Part shown: positions 49,201-60,320 of the stretch, piece by piece
Layout of the letters: each line of letters starts with the position of its first letter
How positions within the stretch are numbered: position 1 is the stretch's first letter
Source of the DNA: Manduca sexta
Taxonomy: Eukaryota > Arthropoda > Insecta > Lepidoptera > Sphingidae
Assembly (NCBI RefSeq): GCF_014839805.1
Contig: NC_051132.1
Span: 4,836,001-4,900,000, forward strand
Direction of reading: 5' to 3'
Length of the DNA stretch: 64,000 nucleotides
The notes under the pieces: generated by a model
Database searches by the model: none
What the model was told of the DNA's origin: nothing
Seen by the model: only the letters and a program-made list of their open reading frames with translations
Program-made: the position numbers and the translations under genes

Positions 49201-50279
49201 CTACTAATATTATAAATGCGAAAGTTTGTGAGAATGGATGTATGTTTGTTCCCTTTTCACGAAAAAATTATTGAAGGGATTTCTATGAAACTTTACAGTC
49301 ATATTGGTTATACATCAGAATAACCCATAGGCTACAGTTTATAATGATTTTGTGTAATTTGTTCATAATATAACGATACATATCAAGTAAGTCGGAAAAA
49401 AAAAATATCCTGGAATCCTCCTTCACACGGGCGAAACCGCGAGCAAAAGCTAGTATTTTCAAATTGAGAATTCCTACAAACAGTCGTAACCGCAAACCTA
49501 GGATTTATATCGAAAATGGACCAATCAGAAAATAGTCTACTTTTACATTTTATTTTGATTGGTTTTCACTTACAATTTAACGCATAGTAAGTAGTTGGAT
49601 AGTTTATTGAAATCGGCTTACATTTGTAGTTCTCATATGTGACTCGATGTTGTTGGATGCGACTGATTTATCTAGTTCTGGCGCCAATCATTGGAATTTT
49701 GATTTGGGAGATATTTATTATAACCAATGTAGATATTGACTTTCAGAGACATAACGCCTAAAATATATTGTCATGCAGTATTTTAAAATTCATAGTAAAG
49801 CGTAGTGTTGAGAATTTCTACATAAAACATAGTCATAGAATTTCCGAGTTTGTATAAAAAACATTTCTAGAGAGAAATGCCTTAAAGACATGAAGATTAT
49901 GTAACAGAACATAAAACCATAACTTTAGAAATTGTTTTCTTTGTCTGTTTGAATGTTTGTTGTTGTATCATGTCAGTGGTAGTAAATATTATAAATTGTT
50001 TTTTCAGTTTTCTGCAAATTCAGCCCGATTTGTACAACTTGCCAGTAAGTAGATCTTATTAATTTTTACCATACAAAATTTATATTATTTAAAATATATG
50101 TATATAAAAAGTCGATCAAATTATTTTAATAACGTCAGCATGGTGAACTAGACTTATTTTTTTATAGTTTGCAATGCATTTAGTTTAAATTAAATTTGTT
50201 TTCGTTTTGTTACAGCACCGTGTTCAAAATTGGCGGGCCCCTTCCTACCAAGCCGAAGAAAAAGAAAATGAAAATTTAA
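43209..50279 (+). CDS. Tfb4: TFIIH subunit Tfb4 / GTF2H3 (p34), copy 2, nine exons
   Basis: Second assembled copy of the gene at 17806-22818. Exons: 43209-43224, 43292-43472, 43615-43713, 44178-44273, 48121-48237, 48572-48700, 48992-49127, 50008-50044, 50216-50279, with all GT/AG junctions kept. Exon 3 is intact here, but exon 4 lacks one A near 44195 (AGTAAAAGCC against AGTAAAAAGCC), so this copy is also off by one base. Coding differences from copy 1 are few and mostly synonymous; two replacements are visible, I to M in the VWA region (exon 2) and M to A at the start of exon 5. Intron 4 is expanded from 796 to 3847 bases by the hAT-like insertion. Confidence 0.95.
44947..47956. mobile_element. 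hAT-like element, 3.0 kb, in Tfb4 intron 4
   Basis: Terminal inverted repeats TAGGGGTCGCAA (44947-44958) and TTGCGACCCCTA (47945-47956), flanked by an 8-bp duplication ATCCGCAC (44939-44946 and 47957-47964), as expected for hAT. Both subterminal regions are packed with ATACCGG/CCGGTAT motifs, likely transposase-binding repeats. No hAT transposase frame is visible; the interior is mostly a decayed LINE in minus orientation, so the element is non-autonomous. It is absent from the other copy. Confidence 0.9.
45745..47765 (-). pseudogene. Decayed CR1/Jockey-type non-LTR retrotransposon ORF2 inside the hAT-like element
   Basis: On the minus strand the order is that of an endonuclease plus reverse transcriptase: [10 protein letters not shown] near 47730 and GDLNTDLL near 47400 (apurinic endonuclease), a linker with [13 protein letters not shown] near 46850, then reverse-transcriptase blocks [51 protein letters not shown] and a degraded active-site box YTDELQIYS near 45890. 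Many frameshifts and stops. 5' and 3' ends are lost. Clade assignment is by motif only. Confidence 0.8.
48013..48060. repeat. Perfect 22-bp palindrome inside the SINE tail
   Basis: 48013-48034 (GGCCCGTGCCCAAC...) and its exact reverse complement 48039-48060 flank a TACT spacer. The allelic SINE at 19590-19620 lacks the second arm. It looks like a template-switch scar. Confidence 0.85.
48444..48533 (-). mobile_element. Truncated SINE insertion in Tfb4 intron 6 of copy 2
   Basis: A 90-bp piece starting with a (CATA)n run (the reverse complement of a TATG tail) and reading CATCACGCATTTATCCCC, flanked by a 12-bp duplication TTTTCTCTTATA at 48432-48443 and 48534-48545. Absent at the corresponding site near 20015 in copy 1. 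Confidence 0.8.
48770..48868 (+). repeat. Short SINE-tail-like repeat in intron 6
   Basis: Copy of 20240-20332, just upstream of the empty maT target site. Confidence 0.5.
49199..49455 (+). mobile_element. Non-autonomous interspersed repeat in Tfb4 intron 7, copy 2 only
   Basis: Starts CTACTAATATTATAAATGCG and ends CGCGAGCAAAAGCTAGTA, a very common lepidopteran repeat whose superfamily I cannot fix from sequence alone. The corresponding site near 21975 in copy 1 lacks it. Confidence 0.7.
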
Positions 50280-51064
50280 TTTTATGGACCCTAGTTAATG
50301 ATTTTGAACTGTAAATATAGATGCTAAGATTTTTCTTGTGTTTTATTTGTGAGACATAAAGGATATACTAACTTGGTCCAGTGCAATATGGGTTGTGAAC
50401 TTGGAGCTCCAAAGTACGAATTTGAAGGAGGGCAATATGTGCAAGACTTTCTAACTCGATTTGCCCGGGACTGTGACCTAGGCAAATGCTTTCTGCATTA
50501 TTAGTTAGCTATGTAGCATACATCTCGCATTATTTTAAAGCCAACACTGTATCATAAGATTAATGACCTCCATAATCTCCTAGTCGCCTCTTAGGCTGGG
50601 CGGTAATGATAATTGGATTTTCCCTCCCAAAATAGTAAAAGGACGGAGAAGAACTCTACGTAATAAGGCTCTTATTGCACTGGCAAATTGCGAACAGATT
50701 CTTAGCGAAACAGAGGCGCAGCCAACACGCTGCGGGTGCGCAACTTCTTCGCTCCACCGACGTCGTCTTTACACTTAACAACCCTTTTCAATTGTAATTA
50801 TTTTTAATAAGTATGTCTACGTCGTAAATATTTTTGTATCAAATGCAACAACTCGTAAAATGTTGATCTTGATATTCGCATATAGGGACAAAATTTTTAT
50901 TCTTTTGTAAATAACTCATAGTAGTCCTGTTGATTCTTCCAAATTCGTCGCATACCTGCTTTCGCGTTCGTTTTCTACGTCTTCAAATTATTAAAGCTAC
51001 AGCAATATTTCTACGTCGGAATCCAATATGTTACTGACTTACTAACACCACGTTGTCTCACGTT

Positions 51065-51130
51065 GCGAGCCCGCAGCGTGTTCACTGCGCACCCGTATCG
51101 TGTTCGTTGCACGTCCGCTGCGAATTCGCT
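51065..51130. repeat. GC-rich 22-bp minisatellite, copy 2
   Basis: Three units as at 23471-23536, with a substitution in the second unit. Confidence 0.6.
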
Positions 51131-51714
51131 CGAAACCCACCAGACAAATCACGGTCTATCAATAATACGGCAACTAAAAAGCTGAGCTTGAGAAAATCCA
51201 TGGCTTGTTTCGTATTCTATTTATGACTACTTATTTTATTAGGACTTCAAAAAGGTAAAAAAGCACAAAAATATCTTATTGCAGAGTATTGGATAATTTT
51301 TAAAAATAATTAACCTTGTAAGACACGGTTTTTCGAACACTAAATTACATAAGATTATCGAAAGTTATCTTTTTTATATCGGGTATAATATGTTGGCGGT
51401 GGCTTTCTGATTTTCCGTGAAACCCTTTTTTATCGATTTATAATTTATCTCTTGATTATTTATTTGTGTTGACGGGCGCGTAGGATTATTACACCAAGCT
51501 TGGATGTTATTAAATTTAGTTTTGCACATGGTTTTAAATATGAAATCGCTTTTGGAACATAATCATAGAATACGTTTAATTTAGATAAGTACTTATGAAC
51601 TTATTTAAAATTACCGATATTAGGGAAAGAACCGGCATCATAATTTATTATCATTATAATCTGCGCTACATAAAAAAGTTATTGATCTTTGAACATTTTG
51701 ATATGAATTTTATT

Positions 51715-51745
51715 GTTGAGTGCATATTTATAATATGCACTCAAC
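51715..51745. repeat. Perfect 14-bp hairpin
   Basis: GTTGAGTGCATATT, loop TAT, AATATGCACTCAAC. The copy 1 version has one mismatch. Confidence 0.5.
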
Positions 51746-53208
51746 TGCATTTATGTGACCTGACTAGAGATACCCCAAAGTTTCCGTGAACTAAAAATTT
51801 GTATGAAAAAATATTAGTAGTAAACAGAGTAAAAATATATCATCAAACAATTTTTCACTGCTTCTTAAATTATCACCACTACCTTGGTTGGAACAAAAAC
51901 CAACAACATATTCTACTAAACGAAATCACTACAATTTCTTAAATAACCGTTCTAATGTATAAAAAGTAAAACACGAACAAATAAAAATAATTCTAAAGAC
52001 ACGAAAAACTTGAAGTCAGTCTTTAATGTAATAAAATAAAAAGTACAACACAGTCATTATAAAGGTAAATTAATTTAGCAATTAAAAATTAACAAAATAA
52101 ATGAAATTAACTTAAAGTAAAATAGTATCTTATTCCATGCACAAAATAAAATTCTAAATTACAATTTTACATAAGCATATACAATCCACACAAAAATTCT
52201 GCTTCTCATCCCTACGAAATCGGAATCCGTGAGAATTAACTCGGCCTATTACGAATATCGAACCTGCGAGTTTTTCCTAGCCAACCACACACCGAGCGTT
52301 ATACTAAATTATGTATAGGTAGGTAGTCTAAAATTAATGTTAAAAAAACAATTTTAATAGTCAAACCGAGTAATCCTGTTATCTTATTTTTAATTTTTCC
52401 AACAGATTGTTATCAATAAAATGATAAATGATAACATCTAAGTATCAAAAATATCCTTGGGCAAAATTGAGCAAATAAATTAAATTAAAAACGAGCCTCA
52501 TATTCACCTTTAATCTTATTAAAGTAAATCTAATCACTGATTCTTATCAACATATTAAGGCGTCTCCCTAAGCAAATGGCCTTGAACAATTATTACCACA
52601 TTTAACGACACAGAGTTACGGGCCGGAATAAACAAAGATTTACGAATAGTCTCCGTAAAAAACACTTTTACGTTTTTTTGTAAGATTTAAACTACGAAAG
52701 TTTTCCTTATTAAATTGTGTAAGTAAATAATAGTATTCATTACAAATTAAAATTATATAGGAGATAGACGTACACAATCAACAGTTTTAGTAAGATTTTC
52801 ATCATGAAATTAACGAAACAATAACAATAATATAAAAAGACATTTAACAAGTAAAGTAAACATAATAAATATGTTATCATAAATAGCAGAAATATGATGT
52901 TTAATTTTTTTTCTAATTATGAATTGTAAATTTCGAATATATTGCTTCCTAAAAATGTTTAGCGCGCCGTTTTGCTAGGATAAGCGCCATCAAATCCTTT
53001 ATGAAACCGAAAATAAATCAAATTACGTCCAAGTTACGAGAATCACGATTTGTTCGTAACTGCACGAAATTTCGCGAAATACTACTATACTAGTGATAAG
53101 TACCTACCATTTGTTGAAATGTAAGTATAGTTGCAAATCCGCATTATAACCTAAACTTTTCGATACCTCAGCTAAGAATACAATTCCTAAGATTATGATC
53201 TTGCCAAG

Positions 53209-53489
53209 CTACGATTTATCTATTATCTCAAAAGCACTGTCGATTTCTTCTTCAGGCGACTTGGGCTCGACGCTAAGCCTTCTGTGTTTACTTTGGCTTC
53301 CGGAGTTAGCGACTACATCTACAGTCTTGCTGTGAATAACTTTTGGTTCATTGTAATCATCGGCGCTTCGTCTCCGGTTTTGTCTGTCGCCTTCAATGTC
53401 AGCTGGCGCACTAGTTGGGCCATTGTCTTGGATTACTTTCGGCTTTTCCGTTGAACATGTATTTTGGCCGTTCTGTAATAGAACATTGT
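53209..53489 (-). CDS. Terminal coding exon of the unrecognised minus-strand gene, copy 2
   Basis: Identical in sequence to 25595-25875: TTTTACAG acceptor on the right, 92 open codons after two leading bases, TAG at 53209-53211. See the copy 1 entry for composition and the unresolved phase problem. Confidence 0.65.
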
Positions 53490-54303
53490 CTGTAAAATGT
53501 ATCTACTATAAAAAATAAGAATTTAAGAATTTTCCACTAAAATTTATAATGGATTTGAATTGAATTTATTGATCTTGTTTTTTATCGGGAAAATGCTCGC
53601 CAAACATCCAGTAATTGTATGTTAAATAATTTCAGAAAACAAAATGTTAGTCACACTATTAAAACCCCGCCTACTTCTCCCTCCTAGCTACGATTATAGT
53701 AGACAAAAACTACATATTCATCACGGTATAGCGTAATGAATATTAACTACCTCAACAAGTAAATAAACACTTCGTCTGTTAGTTGCTAGATGGGAGCACT
53801 TGATATTATCTCGATTGGTTTCTTGTGTGATTAACACGTGTCTCGGCTCGTGTTGTGAACATTTGTTCGTGTGTACAAACCGTGAAGACTTGGACTCAGC
53901 CCTTGATTAAATCCAGGGCTTCATAGTTAAGTTACGAAAGCTCCAGATTTTACTATATCTTCAAATTCAACTTTCAGTCTATAACATTTGTATGTTGTAG
54001 ATTGCTTGCGTAAGGTAAAAAATATTTTAGCAGGTTAGTTGGAAAATTACAGACTCATTGTTCTTTATGTTGCACATAAACAAACCTACGCGTAAAATAA
54101 TTTTTAATCAACATTAATTGTCGGGGAAATATTTCGCAGTAAATAAATATCTGATAACAATCGAATAATGTAGGTTCAGTTGAAAAAACAAGGTAATATA
54201 ACTACTGATTATTTTTGAACTAAAAATCATATCTGCAAATCATTCTTTATATAACCCTGTTTAGTTTTATATCTTATTAGGCTTTGTGTAAGTACTTATA
54301 TAA

Positions 54304-54505
54304 CTTACTAGCTTATGCCTACGGCTCCGCCCTCGTGAACATGTTTTTCATGATAAAAAAATCCCGGGATAAAAAGCAGCCTATAGCACTCAAAAGTAAT
54401 CTAGCTTTCTATTAGTGAAAAATAAATCAAAATCGGTTTAGTAGTTGCTGACCCGCGTTCAAACAAATAAACAAACTCTTCAGTTTTATATATCAGTATA
54501 GATTT
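54304..54505 (+). repeat. Interspersed non-LTR tail-like repeat, copy 2
   Basis: Counterpart of 26691-26890. Confidence 0.6.
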
Positions 54506-55705
54506 AACTATCCTCGATAACATAGTTATTTTTTGTTACAATTGCCTGGGAGTCGCTGGTGACGGGAGACTGGTATAATTATTCGAAGGAGTAAAAGCGA
54601 TTTAATATTTTAGTACATCGACGGTAGCTACGCCGAGGGTCTTCTTCCAATGGTGTTTCAAAGCATGTGAAGGCAACCCTTCCAAAAATAAGTTTTTTTT
54701 AATTGAAACAGCAAAACTTTGTCGCATAACTTTTGAATACATAATAATAAACTTCTTAGGTCTTAGTAACTATAATAGCTCATCGAAAAACTCTCGGCCC
54801 ATACTATGTCTGCCAGGGAGGTATTAGGCGTAAACTGGGAGAACCTAAATTGTAGCCTCAACGGCGTCGTGGCAGGTAAACTTAAAAAATGTCGGTAAGA
54901 TTACTTAATAAATAACCAGAGTAGATCAATTAATGACTTTTGTGGTGGTATAATGACTCCTAAAGTCCGAGTAGGATACCCAGGGTACCACGAGCGGACG
55001 ACTGTATATAGTTTGGCATTATTAATAAAACAAATATTTCGGGAATCGTTAGTTTTACTTCGTAAGAAGCTCAAGGCTGGATAATTACCTACTAGCTGTA
55101 TATTTATGACTAGCTTTTTCTCGCGGGTCCACCCGTGTCCTCCACTGACCAAATAAACACTAGGCACCTATCTTCTTACTATTATTACAAACCAACAGGG
55201 CACTATAAAAAGGTCCATATAACCCGATTCCGGCCTCCCTTTATGTAGAATCTTATTATCATTAGAATGATTTGCAAACCGCATTCATGCATATTAATCA
55301 GTACCTATATGTCGTGTCGGGTTCTCTTTCGGAAAATTTCACTTTTCGCCACTGAAATTTTTCGTTGTCCTAATTACAGCATCCTTAGTCAATACAAGCG
55401 TCGGTGTCTCTGATTGAACTTACGTCGTGCAATAAAACATCACACTCTTAATTAAGAACACTCGTGATTTAGTCAAAATCATGCTACACATGTAATAGTA
55501 TTGCTTGGGACTTAAGTAAACCTGGTATCGCGAGATCAATATTCTCCACATACCCCTCCTTTTTTATTAAACGGGCAAGGCAGAGGGCCCCACTGCACCT
55601 GATGATAAGCGGAGTGGGAATGTCGACTAACGATTGATTGAGAATACTCAACTCTCGTCAGTCGTAAGGTATTACTTAAAGAATATATTTGCGGGTAGTC
55701 CATAC

Positions 55706-55900
55706 CTCCCCATACAGATCCAAAGACAGTGAATGCCGTTTCCTATTGGCTTGTTTCATCCGTCCAGAGCGGGATATGGACAGTTTCCTCCTCCCGTCCA
55801 TGGGAGGCTCTTCAACTTTGTCATCTTCCGTCCCGCCATCGTGTCGCGGCGCCTTCTTCTTTCAACCGGGTTAAAAAATAGATTTAAGGAACTTTGCCAT
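55706..55900 (-). CDS. Coding exon, downstream ORF of the minus-strand gene, copy 2 (locally corrupted)
   Basis: Same ATG (55898-55900), length (195 bases) and donor as 28090-28284. Near 55875 an A run is one base longer, and near 55861 a T run is one base shorter, than in copy 1. The two changes cancel in length, but between them the reading meets a TAA after nine codons. Copy 1 is clean, so this is best read as two consensus errors in homopolymers; a real null allele is the alternative. Confidence 0.55.
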
Positions 55901-55914
55901 GCTTAAAACTTTAA

Positions 55915-56469
55915 ACAATTATACATTTATTCGTCGACCATAATTTGTTATTGCAGCACCTGAAATAAACACACAGTTTAATTGTTGATATGTTTGCGAT
56001 GCGATAATTTAAAATATAAATGGATTTGATAAATGTCTATTCTCTAGGCATTCAAGGTTTATTAGCGTTCTTCGAACAGTACACTTTATATCATATACAC
56101 AATTATTTGTTATCTATAATTGAAATGTGCCACGCTGCACTCGGAACTTGCGGAAATGTTCTAAATGTAGTACTTTCTAGAAACCCAATAATCTATTTTG
56201 ATTTAATTATAATAGCGTAAATTAATTCAAACGCATGATTAATGAAAAATGGGTATATATTATTGAATGACCTTCACCTTCTCAAAATCAAAGTAGATGA
56301 ATACAATTAACCTAGACCAATCACCAGGCACAGGCTAGATGTAAAACACTTACCCGCTTCGTAAAACACTTTGATAAGCTTGTTTGAAATGCACTCCTTT
56401 GTGATCGATAACACGCGAAATAAAACACACACACTGCATTAGCCGGCCGAATTGCTTACTATTTACCAT
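55915..56469 (-). CDS. Small upstream ORF across a splice junction, copy 2
   Basis: Exon 56354-56469 with the same ATG and GTAAGT donor as in copy 1, and an acceptor before 55959. A CA run near 56428-56437 is two bases shorter than in copy 1, so the literal reading changes frame after residue 14 yet stays open to the donor. In the copy 1 frame the second exon ends with TAA where copy 1 has TAG: the stop is kept although its bases differ. Coding status uncertain. Confidence 0.3.
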
Positions 56470-56482
56470 AATTTCATCTCTT

Positions 56483-56551
56483 TGATAAGATACCGCGATA
56501 CATTATCACAGTGATAACGCGTTCGCGATAATGATTCTGTATTATCATTAA
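56483..56551 (-). promoter_or_regulatory. GATA motif cluster, copy 2
   Basis: Same arrangement as 28866-28935, with the palindrome at 56503-56517. Confidence 0.4.
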
Positions 56552-56835
56552 TAGTCTGTGTTAATTTAATTGCAATATTTTTTGCATTGACGTATCATGC
56601 AAGATATTGTTTTAAAAGTAGTAAGGTATATATATATATCTCCTTTTGTTATTTAAAACAGTTATCAGTTACTAGACGGAATTTTAAAATCTCACTTAAA
56701 CTTGGTTACTAGATTACTCGCTCGTGTGAACGGGCACGTGAATCCTAACAATATAATCTCAGTTTCCCACCATGTCACTAAAATCTTCAATCCGAATAAA
56801 AATTAAATTCTCTGATACTGATTAAGGAGATCTCT

Positions 56836-57045
56836 GTGGGCGGCAAATTACCAACTTGTTTGGCTATTTCCACACCACATCATCACGCATTTATCGCAAA
56901 GGGGTATGCTGAGGCGCAACCAGGGCACCCTCTTTTCGTCAAGTATATTTTGTCCCATGATGTGATAGGGGGCGAGCCGATCACCATATCCGGCACAAAT
57001 TCCAGACTTCGGGCTATTTCTAAGAGATTATAATGCACTCTTTTT
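56836..57045 (-). mobile_element. SINE fragment, copy 2
   Basis: Counterpart of 29221-29440 with small indels. Confidence 0.7.
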
Positions 57046-57875
57046 ATAACTAGAAAATTCGTAAAATAAAACAGCAACATGAGACTCAGTAATAAAAAAT
57101 ATGTTTAATTTACTTTAAAATGTACACAATATTGATACATAAAGCATCATTTATATAAAATCCACCCACAGGCTCGAAGCTACGTTTACAAGACTAGCAA
57201 TACTAGACCATTAAACATCGCTTGAACATTTCATTAGAACAACCGTTATGAATCTCTAAAGCAATCGACGTTTTAATAATTACCACACTTATATGTAGTA
57301 ACTATTAAAAATGACGATTATTACTAATAATTACATATTAGTTAAAATACGTATAATGTTTTAGATGAAAACCTGACACAAATTTTATAACATTGACAGC
57401 TAGTTCCTTCAAAAGCTGTAAAAGCCATAAATGTGAGCACAACAAAAACGTAAAGCAAGGTTTATATTAGCAAGAAAACTTGCTAAAGTCGACTTGCGCA
57501 AGCACATCGCCAGCTTTTAGGACTTTTTATAGAATTATTAAAATATTGCCGCTAGTATTAACGCATCTGGAAATTATATCGGTGCGAGAACTTGCTAGTT
57601 TAAACTTGGCTTTATTTACTTTTGACTATTACTGCCAATGAAGTAACTGGCCGTTAATCATTTATAGATTTTAGGTGTAATTAGTGAAATGCTCAAGACA
57701 ATGACTAATTTGAAATTAAAAATAATTAAATATTAAAAAGAATGATGAATGAATAATACAAAAATGGACGATGGATTACATACAAGATAAACTTATGTTG
57801 GCAAGATATTGCTGTCGTAATATCTTATTACAATTATAAAAACTTTACATCCAACATTTATTTATAGCAATAACA

Positions 57876-58767
57876 TTATTAAAAAGAATTTCTGACGACA
57901 ACTTATCTGATAAATGGCAAAAAACGATAATCAAATTAAATCAAGCGTGTTTCGGTGATATATTTTATAAAAACTATTTCGCAAATATTTTGCCGTTTGT
58001 CTGCATAAAAGGCACTACATCAACGCATGTTGTACATTACACATATCACATTATACTCTGCGCGTGATTTAATTCTAACGGTTTGAAGATAGTCACGAGT
58101 GTTGTGTTTGTTTGCGAACACAAAACTGTCATAAGCGTATAGATCAAGTGACTAACTTCAGTGTGACAAAATAAAACTGCATTTATTTTACCAAAATAAG
58201 GGAAGTATTTTTGAAAGCCTAATAATTTATACCAATTGTGTTTTAATATTTTTGTTTAAACCTAATATACAGTAAGTACTTTATTCATGTACTTCTTAAC
58301 TACAAATTTGGTGTATTTTATATTTTCTAACACAAATTAATATTGATAGAAATATCCCACCTCAGACCTACACTTTCAAGTCTCAATCCGCACTTACTAT
58401 GAACTGTAGCAATCATATAAAATATCAGCATTTATTACAAAATTTAAGCTAAATTCTCCATACTAATATCTCAAACCTAATTTATTAACAAATTTAAATT
58501 GAAGCTACTGAAACAATAATTTATGCTCGAATATAACATGAACGTATGAATATAAAACGTGTAATCCCTCAAAATAGGTACTAAACATTATCTTGGAAAA
58601 CATCTCCAGTCTTTGTCAGCACAAATCTATGATTTGGCACAACTGAATAAACTTGCACCCCCACATATATTAATGTTTAGGTATTCCCCTAATAATTATA
58701 ATTATTGTGCTGTTTCTTTTAACAAAGGTGGTATTTAGGAAATAGTTCACCTAAAAGAATGAATCGA
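57876..58767. other. Intergenic, no gene seen
   Basis: First sequence beyond the duplicated block. AT-rich, no supported feature. Confidence 0.55.
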
Positions 58768-59035
58768 ATCCCTAGCCGAATTACGAAGAACAATCTTAGA
58801 GGAGATTAGCCAGGTACGAAAGATATTATAGTGCACAAATGCGAGCTCAATACACAGGTGTACTCTCGGTTCCTTCACTCTCATAGTCCGGTGAGACGAC
58901 GATCCTATGTGACCGGAGAGAGATTTCGGACCAAAGGCTTTACGTGGTTTCTAAGGCCCGGGTTCGAACCCAGGACCTGCGGTAGTCATAATCGTACCGA
59001 ATATGCATTACAAGTACGTCACCGGAGCAGTAACC
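58768..59035 (-). mobile_element. tRNA-derived SINE, minus orientation
   Basis: Contains GGGTTCGAACCCAGGACC near 58959, the reverse complement of a pol III B box, with the body (GGAGATTAGCCAGGTACG, CCTTCACTCTCATAGTCCG, ACCGGAGAGAGATTTC) shared with 62978-63356. Confidence 0.7.
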
Positions 59036-59832
59036 CACTACTAAATATCAATACTTTATTTTACAAATATATAGTATACGTGAGTATTTCTCAAAATAAA
59101 TGTACGTAACAAAATACAAAACAATAAATTACGAAATTTTCTATCTCATGTCCTTTTTTGTTTGTTTTAAACATTTGTTCTATCAACGAATATATAAAAT
59201 GAATGTATTAAAAAAAACATCAGTGAGTCAGTAAAAAAATGTAATACCATATCTTAAAAACTATTTGGTTACGTCCATATATTCTGAAAAATACTCACAT
59301 AGTATTATTTAAAAGTACCTACTACTATTCTCCAGTACGTACACAACAGCTGTTAGTCCGCTAAGTAACCATTTATATCTATTCACATAAATACCTCACA
59401 TAACCTTACCTGACAGATAAACTGAACTCAGCCACTTGTAAAAGTTTGAAGTCATTCATTCTCTTATATCTTTTTAATCAACAGATGAAGACATTTCTAC
59501 AGTTCCGTAGTATAATTTATCAAAATTAAAACCGAAAGAGAAACACAAAATACACAAATTAAAGTCCGAGAATTTTAACACCTTAATAACATCGATTTGT
59601 CTTTACTGATTTTTTCTAGAATATCCACTTCTTGCCACAAAATAAACGATATAAACTTTAATACACATGTCCCAGTCGTAAGAAAATATTAATAATTATA
59701 GTTAAAATAAAAATCTTCGCAAACGAAGACAGACTACGCAAACGTTACTTATTACAAATTTCCCACAAACTTATATTATTACTTTAATAATTTACGGTGT
59801 TACATTTCGTTCTCGATAATACCTAGACCCTA

Positions 59833-60060
59833 ATGTCTTATTTTAGGGTCTTATTTAGTACTGCGATTACCAAAATCAAAGCATTTATACAAAATTATGA
59901 TCAATACGTAAAAAAATATTATGACAATCTCAATGCGTTAAAAATTGACGTTATTCTTAATGTCCAGCCTGAAGTTAGTCACGAACGTCGTTACATTAAC
60001 GACCGATTGCAATACACGATCCCAACCGCTATCTTCAGATCGATCGCTAAAATGGACTAA
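59833..60060 (+). CDS. Hypothetical 75-residue ORF, unrecognised
   Basis: ATG to TAA with coding-like composition (starts MSYFRVLF, ends FRSIAKMD; internal NYDQYVKKYYDNLNALKIDV). No signal peptide, membrane segment or motif that I can assign, no clear splice sites, and no second copy for comparison. It could be a degraded exon or a chance frame. Confidence 0.2.
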   Translation: MSYFRVLFSTAITKIKAFIQNYDQYVKKYYDNLNALKIDVILNVQPEVSHERRYINDRLQYTIPTAIFRSIAKMD

Positions 60061-60117
60061 TTAGAATAATTTGTTTGTCATGCTTCCACAATACTTATTT
60101 TAATTATTTTATTCTTA

Positions 60118-60320
60118 AAGACTGTCTCGGTGGCGTAGTTGTACGCGTACTGTATACAGCCCGGAGTCTGGAATTACTGCCTGATTCCGCGGTAGGTTTG
60201 CCCCCTATCACATCATGGGACGGAAAACAAGTGACAAGTGGGTGCACTAGTTGCGCTCCAGCGTACCACTTCGACAATATAAGGCGTATGTCAGTGGCTA
60301 AGAATAACTTTTCCGAAAGG
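60118..60320 (+). mobile_element. tRNA-derived SINE, internally deleted
   Basis: Head GGTGGCGTAGTTGTACGCG resembles a tRNA A box. The body CAGCCCGGAGTCTGGAATT, CCCCTATCACATCATGGGAC and GCGTACCACTTCG is the sense strand of the family at 29221-29440 and 48444-48533. The B-box part is missing. Confidence 0.7.

Larger units (their letters stand above)
50280..53208. other. Region between the convergent genes, copy 2
   Basis: Counterpart of 22819-25594. Contains the GC-rich minisatellite (51065-51130) and the hairpin at 51715-51745; no gene seen. An extra stretch near 52500 (TCATATTCACC) is absent from copy 1. Confidence 0.5.
32239..57875. repeat. Duplicated segment, copy 2 (contig C)
   Basis: A contiguous version of 6379-10565 plus 11066-30259. 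It is longer mainly because of a 3.0 kb hAT-like element (44947-47956), a 1.2 kb foldback element (41758-42948), a roughly 250-bp interspersed repeat (49199-49455) and a SINE fragment (48444-48533); it lacks the maT element at 20366-21670. Divergence is uneven: very low over 51300-55500, clearly higher over 49130-51300. Confidence 0.93.

Noticed and set aside
17806..50279. Two functional Tfb4 paralogues by tandem gene duplication
   Set aside because: Contig overlap across the gap, allele-like TE differences and complementary single-base errors favour two haplotypes of one gene. Kept as the alternative to be excluded by read depth.
58955..58985. tRNA gene suggested by B-box-like words at 58959, 63282 and 19379
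   Set aside because: No cloverleaf could be closed, and each word lies inside a SINE body shared with other copies.
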